NCBI GenBank assembly: GCA_022496205.1
Contig: WTXD01000006.1
Location: forward strand, 248,001-312,000
Direction of reading: 5' to 3'
Origin: Gloeopeniophorella convolvens
Lineage: Eukaryota > Basidiomycota > Agaricomycetes > Russulales
DNA: 64,000 nt
Positions 1 to 9,983 of the stretch are shown piece after piece. Numbering within the stretch: position 1 is the stretch's first letter; each line of letters starts with the position of its first letter. The notes under the pieces are model-generated. The model saw nothing but the letters and a program-made list of their open reading frames with translations, was not told the origin of the DNA and did not search any database. A program made the translations under genes and the position numbers.

Positions 1-98
1 ATGTCACAGCACTGCGTGAGCGGCTCTGGGAAGAATTACCTTCTGTAGTTGGGTTGCCGAGTTGGAGCGAGCTGCTCGCCATGGATCTTCCTTCATAA
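1..98 (+). CDS. 3' end of an unidentified protein gene (partial)
   Basis: From base 3 an open frame runs to TAA at 96-98. It encodes about 31 residues with a natural-looking amphipathic composition (LRERLWEELPS, then GLPSWSELLAMDLPS). This looks like the C-terminus of a gene that starts upstream of the window. No family can be assigned from so short a stretch. It lies tail to tail with the BTB gene that ends at 235. The frame is open only by default over this length, so confidence is limited. Confidence 0.4.
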   Translation, partial: VTALRERLWEELPSVVGLPSWSELLAMDLPS

Positions 99-234
99 CC
101 TTGCATCTATCTTCTTGATTTGGTCACAGCATACCCATAGCTATCGTTATCATTTGCATTTAGGTCTGTTTATGTAGATGTAAATTATTTACAGATGTCT
201 CGCACGATTAACATGATCATACTACAGCGATAAT

Positions 235-1521
235 TTACCAGGGAATAAGGCGCTCCAGAACACTGTCGATAAAGTAACGGCACCAACGGGGGAGCCAACG
301 AGGGAGCAAATGGCCGACTTGGCGGAGCACGAATACCCTTAGAGGCGCCGTCAGGTTGTCGCGGACACCGTCCCACACAGACGTGACCCCTGCCTCTGGC
401 TCGCCCAGCAACACTCGGCCCATGTCCTCCCACCATTCGCGGTACAGCCGCATCATCCCGCGGTGAAGTTCGGCGAGGCACTCTGAGCACCGGAGCCCAT
501 CGCGGTGCTCAGGAGGATGCTCCTCGCCAGCCATGGGCGCAGGGCTGTGGTGCGGCGGCGGTGGCTGTGACCTGGCCTTCTCGAGGTTCTCCCAGACAGC
601 AGCGATGATGGGAAAGGCAGCGCGGCCCTTGGGATCGGCTCCCGCATCCACTTCGGGTACGAAGCCTTCGAAGCCGCAGCGTGCCCGCCCGCCCCGGATG
701 CCCATAGTCCCGCGCTTGCCGAAGTCCCTGGCTAGCCTGAGAAGAGAATCGACGAGGTCCGAGTTGCGCGCTCTCAGCAGGGCGGCTAGGCCTGCGTCCT
801 GGGGCAAGTTGAGCCCCGGATCTCCCTCGGCGGGGTGAAACGCGGCGGCGTCAGGGGTGAAGAGTGATAGATCGACAAAGGCTGCGGGTAAGATGGCGAA
901 CCCCGGATCAGGGAGAGCGCGCGCAGCGAGGATGGCGTCCACGGGGTCCAACAGGGGTTTGTCTAAGTCCGTGGTCCCGTCCCAGCGCGCGTATGCGTTT
1001 ATCCTGTCGCTGGCGAGTGGGCGGAGGCTGGCCAATGCGGCATCATCTAACTGTGAGATTAGTAGTGAATGTGCCGAGTAGGCGCAGCGGGCGAGGACGC
1101 CGGGAGAGGGCTGTGGCTTCCTAAACATGTGCAAGGACAATCAGGTAATGAAGGCGCTCCGGGGGAGATGGTGATGATCAGCTTACTTCTGTTGTATGTC
1201 TGTCAGATAATCAAGTACGTTCCTCAACTGAGTCGCGGTGCATTCAAGGGTGACCATGGGAGTCCACGAATCATGTTGGGGTTTCCCTACGATGTGGCCG
1301 AGGAGGCCCTTCATCGTCTCGGAATAGCGGAGCAGGGGACCCATGAGAGTAGACAGAACGACGCCATCCTTGGTGACTATGAGGACGTCGCCGTTCTCGT
1401 CCCAGTGAGTAGTATCGCGGACGTCCATGGGAACCTCATTATCGTCGGTAAGCTTGAAAGGGGCTGTCAGTGGGTTGATGTTGACCATCGTGGGGTAGTT
1501 CAGGATGATGAGTCTGAGCAA
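235..1521 (-). CDS. BTB/POZ domain protein
   Basis: Two exons, 1521-1187 and 1120-235, are joined by a 66-nt intron (gtaagc...tttag) to give about 406 aa. The start may instead be the internal ATG at 1488. The first exon carries a BTB/POZ fold of the type common in agaricomycetes: a VLIVTKDGVVLST strand-helix core, then LLRYSETMKGLL, then an ECTATQLRNVLDYLTDI helix. The second exon continues with a helical region and a C-terminal CSECLAEL segment followed by Trp-rich helices. BTB domains mediate dimerisation and recruit partners such as Cul3. Basidiomycetes have many uncharacterised proteins of this architecture, so no specific pathway can be named. The 218 bp between its start and the guanine deaminase stop would hold its promoter. 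Confidence 0.75.
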
Positions 1522-1739
1522 GACACCTTGAATTTATAGCAGCGGGTGTTGCGGCAGTCATACGCCTATACGACGATGCTAGCAGAGCCCTATTGACGCC
1601 ACACCGCAGGCAAGGGCCACGGTGCGTCACAATGGCACCCCTGGGGAAGCTTGGACCACGAATAGGAATTAATTTGTACACGTTTCGGCGCTCTCTGAGT
1701 AGACAAGGCACCGCTTCGTAGATCTGAAATATGGTAAAA

Positions 1740-3410
1740 TCACCTGCTGGAGAAGACTCGTCGTCCTTGAATCCACATCCCCGTTCGATTTCTAATATCA
1801 CCGATACACCACCACTTTTCAATCATCTCGGCGGTCAGGCCTGCGGAGTTGTAGCCGGAGTCGAAGAAGTCTAACGGCCCTACACCCCTGGGCGCTGTGT
1901 CGGGGTCATAAAGACATACTGAAAGCAGGAAATGGGCGCGCAGATGACTGATTTAGCGCAAGAAAGGGAAACAAGAATGGCACGCACTCTGTTGTGCATC
2001 AAAGGGTGCACCTATTCCGAAGACGCCGCTACCCAGGCCGAGGGCTGCAGCACCGCCTCGTGTGCCCAGAAAGAGGGCCTCCTTCCAATCCACCCCCAGA
2101 CCACGTGTATCATTTGCAGAGCCCGGGGCCCTTCCCTCGGACACGGCCGCCTGAAACCCGGATCCATCCAATCTGGCGCCTTCGAGGATGCGGGCAACAC
2201 CAACCGCCCACCGCATGGCTCCCATAACATCAATACTGTACCCGCCTGCAATGTCTGTGCCAAGACCGACATGCACACCACGATCTAACGCTTGCCGCAG
2301 CGCCAGCTGTCTTGCCGAGAAATATGCATTGGAAAGCGGACAATGAGCAATTGCTGTACCCGATTCCGCGAGCCGTGATAGCTCATCGGGCAAAAGATAC
2401 GTGCAGTGGGCCTGAATGGTCCGAGGGGTTATCAGGTGAGCCTTAGCCAAACGCGGGCGGAAGGTGATATTAGCAACATTCGACGGTGCGCATAGTATCG
2501 CAACCATCCTACCTTTTCAAAGACCGCCAAATCGTTCATGCCACGACTTGTTCGCACCGCTTCCATTTGATCTTTCGCCTCTGCAAGGTGGCTCTGCACC
2601 CTGACTCCAGTCTGCTCCGCCAGCTCTCCTAAGCCCCGCAGTAGTGCATCCGAACATGTCGGAACAAAGCGGGGTGTCAATACGGGCTCGACGAGCCGGT
2701 CGTGATCAGGGAGATGAGCGGTGAGTGCGCGAATGCGATCGACAAACGAGCGAGCTGCCTCAATAGCTCCTGATGGGGTATGCTCGGTATAGGTAGGACG
2801 CGTCGAGATGTCCATGGACAGCTTGCCGACGAACGCACGTATGCCTATCGTTTGCATTGTTTCGGCGAGGATGATGCTGCTCGTGCTCAAATGAATCGCT
2901 AACAACAGCGTATAGGAGGATCAACGCACTTGGTCTCCTCCTTGATAGTCCCGAACAACAGTACCGCGCCGGTGCCATTTTCCACGAGCCTCTCGCCCAA
3001 CCTCATGTATACGTGCTTGGCGAGGATCGGATCTTGATCCAGGCGTTCCTCGGCTTTGAAAGCGTATTCATTCAACCACTCCATCAGAGGCAAGTGCAGA
3101 CCCGTCCCTTGATACAAGAACTGGGGTGCGTGAAGATGTAGGTCACAAAATGTGGGGAGAAGGAAACTCCCTGGAGGGATCACAACGATGCGGGTGTTGT
3201 CCTCGTTCTCGAGAAGGGATCTAGATAGCGCAGTCGCTGCGCTTTCGAAATGCGTGATAAAGCCTGCAGCATCGACATCTGAGGTCCCAGGTCGTTGGCA
3301 ACCCAGCCCAGCGAAAATAATAGTGGTTAGCGCTTGCCTAACAGGTGATCGTGATAGATCTTCAAATCCGATAACTTCTCGGAATGAACAAAATCGCCAC
3401 GATAGAGCAT
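1740..3410 (-). CDS. GUD1: guanine deaminase (amidohydrolase family)
   Basis: Five exons (3410-3338, 3278-2930, 2876-2513, 2441-1988, 1918-1740) give 472 aa, a normal length for the family. The enzyme hydrolyses guanine to xanthine and ammonia in purine salvage and is normally cytosolic. Visible hallmarks are the HxH zinc pair in FCDLHLHAPQ (about residues 68-77), GTGLHLPLMEWL, the SHLAEA histidine, AHC, HCPLSN and the terminal metal Asp in GLGTDIAGGYS. The C-terminus keeps EKWWCIGDIRN. Intron 1 (3337-3279) uses a GC donor (TTAG|GCAAGC). Splicing there is required, because exon 1 reads GDFVHSEKLSDLKIYHDHLL and rejoins VDAAGFITHF in another frame. The gene is divergent from HSP20, and the 354 bp between them carries heat-shock elements. 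Confidence 0.95.
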
Positions 3411-3494
3411 TGAAAATGATTGGCTCTGCTATCTGAACGCTGGATGTTGTGACGAGGCGACGGAAGTACTGAGGGGGACGGTGGGGAAAGCAAC

Positions 3495-3675
3495 GAAGCT
3501 TCCGGAACTTGCCGGAAGGCTCCGGGCCGCCCGGGCAGTCCTCGAAAGCTCCTGAACGCAAGTCGTGCTCCCGCCTCCGTCTTGGGCTGGCTCGTTGAGC
3601 GGGTCTTGGTGGGACTAGGTGGGTTCGACGAGCTCCAGAGCATTCTGGAAAACATGAGCCGCAAGCATATATAAA
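3495..3675 (+). promoter_or_regulatory. heat-shock elements and TATA box of the HSP20 promoter
   Basis: At 3495-3517 the pentamer phase GAAgcTTCcgGAActTGCcgGAA gives four matching units out of five in correct 5-bp register, an HSF-type element. A second TTCtgGAA lies at 3643-3650, flanked by weaker units. A TATA box, TATATAAA, is at 3668-3675, 90 bp upstream of the HSP20 ATG. The elements also lie upstream of the divergent guanine deaminase start at 3410, so co-regulation is possible but not shown. Confidence 0.75.
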
Positions 3676-3764
3676 TCGAGCGTCGCTGCTCCAGGCCGTC
3701 AACATCAGTCGATAACACTACTCACACACCGCGCACCCAACAGCCTATCTCTTCACCCATCAAA

Positions 3765-4392
3765 ATGTCTATCGCTCGCCACCTTCTCAACGAATTTCGG
3801 CCCCTGTTCCGGATGCTAGAAGAGCCTTTGGGAAGACGATCCGGCGCATTCGGAATCCCCGCGAGGTCTGTATTTGATGATCCGTTCTTCCACTCGCCGG
3901 CGTTCGCACGGCCGGCTGTCGACATCTCGGAGGACGGCAACCACTATGTCGTCGAGACAGAATTGCCAGGTGTGAAGAAGGAGGATGTAGAGGTCCGCAT
4001 TGGAGATGGAGGCCGCAGCGTCACCATTGAAGGGAACATCGTGCAAAGAAGGATCCAAGGGAGCCCTAACGGCTCGGCGGTATCCAGCTCGAACACGCCA
4101 CAGGTGGAAGGAGCAGCAGAAGGTAAGCAAAAGTGGTCTCCCTAGAGTTGGGGAACAATTCTGACGCAGACGCGGAAATCCAGGTTCCACAGCCGTTCAG
4201 ACCACCCAGGGAGACAGCAACCAGCTTGCAGTCGAGCGGTCGTTCACGGGCAGCTCGAGGTTCACGCGGACGGTCTGGTTGCCCCGGGCAGCAGACGCGA
4301 ACAACGTATCCGCGAAGTTGGCCGACGGTATCTTGACGCTGAAGATTGCAAAGGCGGAGGAAAGGGATGCCGTGAAGATTAATATCGAGTGA
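3765..4392 (+). CDS. HSP20: small heat-shock protein, HSP20/alpha-crystallin family
   Basis: Two exons (3765-4122 and 4184-4392) encode 188 aa. The alpha-crystallin domain begins near residue 50 (RPAVDISEDGNHYVVETELPG, continuing KKEDVEVRI). It resumes in exon 2 with FTRTVWLP and ends with LADGILTLKIAKAE. The C-terminal INI matches the I-x-I motif used in oligomer contacts. A Ser/Asn-rich insert separates strands mid-domain, as in many fungal HSP20s. The acceptor at 4181-4183 was chosen because it alone restores AVERSFTGSSRF in frame; the earlier AG at 4168-4169 would break it. These are ATP-independent holdase chaperones. Heat-shock elements and a TATA box upstream fit heat induction. Confidence 0.93.
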
Positions 4393-4795
4393 CGAGGATG
4401 TAGGGGATTTGTGAGCGACTCGGACTGGCTTTGTGAAGTTGCCGTGTAATATTTTATTTTTTTGACTTGTAACGTTGACGCCCATCTCAACCCCATCCGG
4501 TCCCTGTGAGCTGTGAGAAGGCAGGCATCCCGTTGGTCATGGACGGAATACAGAAGGCCCTTGGCTACGAGATGGCGCGGGGAGAGCTGGGAGGACCAAG
4601 GTAGGGGCCGTTGGGAAGAGAGAGACGCGTCCAGTCGAGTTGCAGCTAGTTGCAGTTGTTCCGCGCCCGAACCTGGGCGGAACAGGCGAGCCCACCTGTT
4701 GGCACAAGGCCCCGCCCTCCCTTTCCCTCCTTCTCTGCGCCCGTCTCCCATCTTGCCCGCTTTTGTCCCACCCCCCTCCGGCCCTTCCACTACAT
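4393..4795. promoter_or_regulatory. intergenic region with 3' UTR of HSP20 and promoter of the histone-fold gene
   Basis: This stretch of about 400 bp has no supportable gene. An ACGCGT hexamer (MCB-like) is at 4625-4630, about 170 bp before the histone-fold ATG. A pyrimidine-rich CT tract covers about 4710-4790, immediately before the start codon. Confidence 0.4.
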
Positions 4796-6112
4796 ATGGA
4801 CCCCATCTACCTCGACGGCTCCTCCACCTCCGCTCAGTACGACCAGATCGAAATAGATGATGATGACGAGGAAGACCAGCTCGAGTCCGACGTGGACGAG
4901 CAGCCCCCCTCCCCTCGCGTTCCGGACGGCGAGGAAATAGAACCCGACCCCGAAGACGAGGACGCGCCCAGCTCCACCCAGCCCCAGGGTACCGCCGTCA
5001 ACGGAAAGCGGAAGCACCAACGCAAAACCGGTCAACGCGTCCCTGGCCATACGCTACTACCAGCATCCCGCCTCGAGAATATTCTGCGTGCGGATGGTAT
5101 GTGCTCTCTGCGTAGCACTATTGCCGGCTCACTTACTGTATCATCCTACAGGCGAGAGCGGCCCGATGTCGAAAGAGGCTCAGTTCGCCCTCTCGGTTGC
5201 AACTGTGCGCCACATAATTCGGCGTCATGAACCTTTATTGACTGACATGTCTTGCAGGAGGAGTTTATAAAGCAGTTCATCAGAGCTGGCCACCGATCTG
5301 CCAGCGCGGAGAAGCGAAACATTGTGAGCTATCGTGACATGGGTGCGTTCCAACACACGTTACACGCTACCTCCTCTCGCTGAACCTCCTTTACAGCGTC
5401 CGTGGCTTCTCAGAGTTCATCTCTGAAGTTCCTTGAAGGCAGGCCTTCGCGGTTCAGCTCACCGCTTCGACCCAACTCACGTGTCCGAACAGACATCATC
5501 CCGGTACCTCTTTCTCTTTCTCTCGCCTTCGAGCGGCGTGCCCTCAAGGAAAAGGAACTCATCGACGAGGACCCCGCATTGAACGTTCTCCCCATCCCGC
5601 CGCCCGCGCCCCCCAAACCCACGCTTGTTGTCCCCGCACCCTCCCATCCCGTATCCGCCGCCGCAACACCCACCACTACAACGACAACCGCTGAGTCGCC
5701 CGGGCCCACATCAGCACCGGCGCCAGCGCCTAGCCGCACCAAGGGCAAACCTCGTGCGTCAAACGGCCGTGCCAATGGCGCGCGCTCAAAAGACAAAAGC
5801 AAGGAAGCTGCGAGCGCGAAGGCAGTCCCGCAGTCCGACCCCGAGCAGAAGCCTCGCGCGCGGCGCAGCTCGCGCCGCTCAGAACCGCAGGCTCGTGCCG
5901 AACCTGAACCCGTTGCGCCACCGCCGCCGGCGCCCCACCCTCCTGCTACCGGCGCGCAGGTGCAATGGGAGGAACCATCACCACCGCGGAGCACACACTC
6001 GAATTCACAACCGTGGCTCGCCGGTCCTGCAAGCGGATTCTTAGATGAGCGCGTGCATGTGCCCGAGGGCCCCTTTGGTGCCACGGGGAGGACGATATAC
6101 TCCCAGCGGTGA
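4796..6112 (+). CDS. CBF/NF-Y-type histone-fold protein, CHRAC/Pol epsilon small-subunit (Dpb3)-like
   Basis: Exons 4796-5096, 5152-5204, 5258-5342 and 5397-6112 give 384 aa, or 366 aa if the 54-nt GC-AG intron at 5439-5492 is removed. After an acidic N-terminus comes a histone fold: LPASRLENILRADG, MSKEAQFALSVATEEFIKQF, AEKRNIVSYRDMASVA and, if spliced, KFLEDIIPVPLS. This order matches CHRAC1/POLE4/Dpb3 subunits, which pair with a Dpb4-type partner in DNA polymerase epsilon or ISWI remodelling complexes. The long C-terminus is Pro/Ala-rich with basic clusters and looks disordered. A possible donor at 6109 would lead to the same terminal residues, because the next AG is followed at once by TGA. 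The exact complex is not decided by sequence alone; a paralogue lies at 34527-35324. Confidence 0.85.
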
Positions 6113-6348
6113 GTATAGGGGCGCCTGGTCACATTGGAGAAGTGCGCGAGGATTGAACACGCCCTTGCCAGATGACCGTGGCGCCCGCTGTCTCCGCCCC
6201 TCCACCTTGCCAACAAGCACGTTGCTTCTATTGACCACCCTGCCCCGCACACGTACAGCCATACACCCGCAACTGTCTATGATAGACCGTGTATAAAGAT
6301 ATTCCTTCTTCCTTGTAGCTCGCATGCCGCCGCTGTCCCGGTAAATGA

Positions 6349-7918
6349 CTAGTCGTACTTGCCTTTGCCCGTCACGAAGTTTCCGCCGACCTTCTTCAAG
6401 AGAAAATCGCCGTAGACTGTTGGCTCGTATATCTTCTCGGGGAGCTCCTCGGCGGGGTGCCGCTTCTCGGTGGTGAGCACCATGCCTTCTTGGATTCGGA
6501 GTGCCGCATCGAGCGGCGCGATGTTTGCCGTGAAGTTCGGCTCGAAGAAGAACGGGATGCTGACGGTTTGGTCAAGTCAACGTCCTATTTCAAGTGGCGT
6601 GCACTCACGATACACTGCGAAAGAAAGAATAGCTAAGAGGCGGGCGACGCGTTCCACGTATAGGCCAACGCACCGATAATTGGAGCCTCTGTGTATCACG
6701 CGGTGCAAAGTGCTCTTGTACATGCCGTTCGTCCAGATCTCCCACACTAGCGCACAGCAAGCGTCAGATAATACTGCCAAGCACTACCAAGCCAGGGCGC
6801 ACGGACTCTCGCCGATGTTGCAGACGAGGCAGTTCGGGAGCGGGTCTGCCGTGATCCAAACACCCTGCTCGATGCCCTCCTGCCGCGGCACCATGCCGGG
6901 GTTCTCAATCGCCAGGAATGGCTGTGGCAGGTACACCTGCAGCGCGCCGCGCGTGGGGTCCGCCCACAGGAAACTGTCCCGGACAACGCAGATGCAGCGC
7001 ACGCCGGAAGCGAACAGAGGGCACCTTACGTGAGGCAGCCGTAGTCCCTGGGAAAGGCACGGGTGCTTAACGTCAGGTCTGGAACGGGACTGCAAGGGAG
7101 CTGGCCTTACTTGTGTGCGCCGCATGAGAACCCGTCGTCGTCGTTGGGGAGCGGGGGGTACCCTGCCCGCGGGCGCGAGTGAGGGTCTGAGATGCCGGCA
7201 AGGCTGCGACGCACCGATGACGCGCATCACCCAGAAGCTGTCGTCGACCTGCGCGCGAAGGTCCTCCCACTCGGCGTCCGACATCCCCAGGCCGGTCGCC
7301 ATCCTGCGACCGCGTCAGCCTGCACCGCACAGACACAGCGCGCGCAGAGATAGAGAGGGAGGGAGAGCGTACTCACGCGTGCATGACGGTGAGGCCGAGC
7401 GCCTTCATCTTGTCGGCCCACGCCTCGTACCTGGCGCGGAAGCCGGGCACCGCGGGCCACTGGTTCTCGCCCCAGAGCAGCTTCGTCTTGTCCGGCTCCT
7501 CGACGGGGCGGTAAAAGTCGATGCCCTCGTGATTGTCCGCCTTGCCCATCGTGACGTTCTCCTTGAGCCGCTGGTAGCCTATCGCCGCGCGGCATCGTCA
7601 TCGGACATCCAGCTAGATGCAATCCCGGCACCGCGGCGGCGCACCTCGGGCGTGGTCCTGGTTGGCGATGGAGATCTTCTCCTTCTCAGCCTGCGGGAGG
7701 GCGAAGAACTCGCGCGCGAGGCGCGCGAGCTCCTCTGGCTCCTCGGGATCTATGTACGACGAGACGTCGAGGTAGAAGAAGCCGTACTCGAGGCAGGCGG
7801 CGTGGATCGCCGCGGCGGTGGAGAGGCGGCCCTTGTGGTCGTGGCCCTCGATCCACGGGGCGATATTGATGACCGGGAGGGTGCTGGCGGCCAAGGCGGC
7901 AAAGTCGCGGGGCGACAT
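6349..7918 (-). CDS. 2-oxoglutarate/Fe(II)-dependent oxygenase, isopenicillin N synthase-like fold
   Basis: Nine exons (7918-7645, 7578-7377, 7303-7215, 7162-7111, 7047-7030, 6973-6807, 6746-6674, 6614-6609, 6559-6349) give 363 aa. The N-terminal DIOX_N part (STLPVINIAPWI, YGFFYLDVS) is followed by the jelly-roll oxygenase domain. Iron ligands are H205 and D207 in GAHKDYG and H282 in STLHRV. The 2-oxoglutarate RxS motif is R292-V293-S294 before IPFFFEPNF. Exon 5 is 18 nt and exon 8 only 6 nt. The 6-nt exon supplies V293 and parts of R292 and S294, so the cosubstrate site is built from three exons. The substrate cannot be inferred; fungal relatives act in varied secondary or nitrogen metabolism. 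The gene is divergent from the ARC1-like gene. Confidence 0.9.
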
Positions 7919-8083
7919 GGGCGGCGGACGGTGACGAGCGAGTGATGCTCCGAGGGGAGCCTCGACGCGCCGATAAGATGCACGCGTGCGCGTCACGTGT
8001 ACCCCGGGATGGCCATCTTGACTCGGATTCGCATCCACCCGCTCGCCCATCGATTCTCCCTCGCCCGCGCCCTCCCCAGATAC

Positions 8084-9734
8084 ATGTCGTCCCACCAAGC
8101 GTTCGCGGCGCTTCAGTCTCCCCTACGTGAGCTCGTCGCCGGCGCTGCGCTGCCGCTCGGCGCGTCCGAGAAGGACACGGCCGAGGTCGCTGCGTGGATC
8201 GAGAAAGCCGCGCAGGCGGACTTTGTCAAGCCGGATGCGCTGTCGGTGCGTGCCAGCGTGCCTCGATATATACATGTGTGCGTAGGGAATGCGAGGCTGA
8301 ACTCGGTGCGTGCAGTCGCTCGACGCACAGCTTGTCCCGCGCACGTACCTCGTCAGCAACTACCTGACGGCGGCAGACGTCGCGGTCTACGGCGCGCTGC
8401 GCCCCACATTCGTACGTCGCGTGAACTCGAAGGGAGGCGCCAGCTGAGGCCCCCGTCGTCACAGGCACAGCTGCAGCCCGCGCAGTACCACGCGCACCCC
8501 GCCCTCACGCGCTTCTTCGACCACATCCAGTCGCGCCCGGCCGTGCGCACGTCCGCCGCGGCGCTGGCGCCCGCGTTCGACCTCGTCTCGCTCGACTTGG
8601 CCTCTGCGCCCGCCGTCGAGCGTAAGCCGCTGGAGGCCAAGAAGAAGGACAAGCCCGCGAAGGCCGCGGACGCCGCCGCTGCCAGTGCTGCACCGCCCGC
8701 GCCCGCTGCGAAAGCTGAGCGCGCAGAGGCGAGAAAGGCGGACGACAAGGAGGCCAAGCCCTCGAAGAAGAAGGAGAAGAAAGAGGCGGCGTCTGAGAAG
8801 CCCGAGGGGAAGAAAAAGGCCGACGGGGGCAAGGCGGCGCCCGCGCCCGCTGACGATGCGGGCGGACCCGTTCCCTCCATGATTGATCTGCGGGTGGGGC
8901 ACATCCTCGACGGTAATGTCCACACCCACCCCCCGCGTCGGCCGCGTGCGCTCACGTTCCCCAAGTGAAAAAGCACCCCGATGCGGACGGGCTGTACGTC
9001 GAGGTAGGGCATCGCACACACTCGCGGGCTCTGCGCGCCAGCTGACCCCGTGCCACCCGCGCAGCAAATCGACTTTGGCGAGGAGACGGGGCCGCGCACG
9101 GTCGTGTCTGGCCTGGTGAACTACATCCCCATCGAGCAGATGCAGGACAAGTGGTTGGTCGGCGTAGTAAGTCCTCGATCTTGCAGTAGCAACGGCAGCT
9201 CCGCCTGAGCAGACCCTACTAGTGCAACCTGAAACCAGCGAACATGCGTGGCGTGAAAAGCTTTGCCATGGTCCTCTGTGTAAGCTGGATTTTCCGAGCG
9301 CGTTGCGCCTTGGCTCACAGGTCGGACCTTAGGCAACGTCCAAGGACGGCAAAGAGGCCGGCATCGAGGTCATCCAGCCCCCGCCCAACTCGAAACCCGG
9401 TGACAGGGTATACTTCGAGGGCGCCGAGTACGAAGGTGCGCGCGTTGTCCGGCTCCGCGTTAGACACATGCCCATCCGTTCGCCATGCCTTACAGACAAG
9501 ACGCCGCTCTCGCAGCTTAACCCCAAAAAGAAGATCTTCGAGACTGTCCAGCCAGGTTTGCGTTTGTCACCCCGTGCTGTTTTGACTGCTGAACGTGTCG
9601 TGCCTGTAGGATTCACCACCCTCGAGACGCGGGAGGCTGCCTGGGTCGACCCGGCGACGAAGAGCGTGCATAGAATTAGAACCAAGGAAGGAGTATGCCT
9701 CTCGCCGACGTTGGTTGGAGCGTCTCTGTCATAG
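8084..9734 (+). CDS. ARC1: Arc1/EMAPII-like tRNA-binding aminoacyl-tRNA synthetase cofactor
   Basis: Nine exons (8084-8245, 8316-8411, 8465-8912, 8966-9003, 9065-9166, 9223-9279, 9333-9435, 9496-9555, 9610-9734) give 396 aa. The N-terminal third resembles a GST-C-like domain (LVSNYLTAADVAVYGALRPTF). A Lys/Ala-rich basic linker follows. The C-terminal third is the tRNA-binding OB fold: MIDLRVGHILD, KKHPDADGLYVE, IDFGEETGPRTVVSGLV and NLKPANMRGVKSFAMVLC. Arc1p binds tRNA and holds Met- and Glu-tRNA synthetases in a cytosolic complex. An in-frame ATG at 7997 or 8009 would add up to 29 residues rich in Arg and hydrophobics with no acids, resembling a mitochondrial presequence. The shorter start was preferred because the family is cytosolic. 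Confidence 0.9.
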
Positions 9735-9983
9735 ATTTGGGGACTCTGCTCTGTAACTAATGAAACTATACATGGCATCCACCGTCCCTTCCATCGATCA
9801 CGGATTCCGGGACACTCGCTCGTACCGGGCAAGCGTTCGATAGGAGACCCTGAGAGTCTGGGCAGGTATAGTTATTGTCGTGTCGATCACAAGCACTCTA
9901 TACAAATACATGATTGATACATTAGGGTGATCGTATGTGAGGGTATGATTAGGCCGAGACGGGAACTTGGGACACCGAATTCT

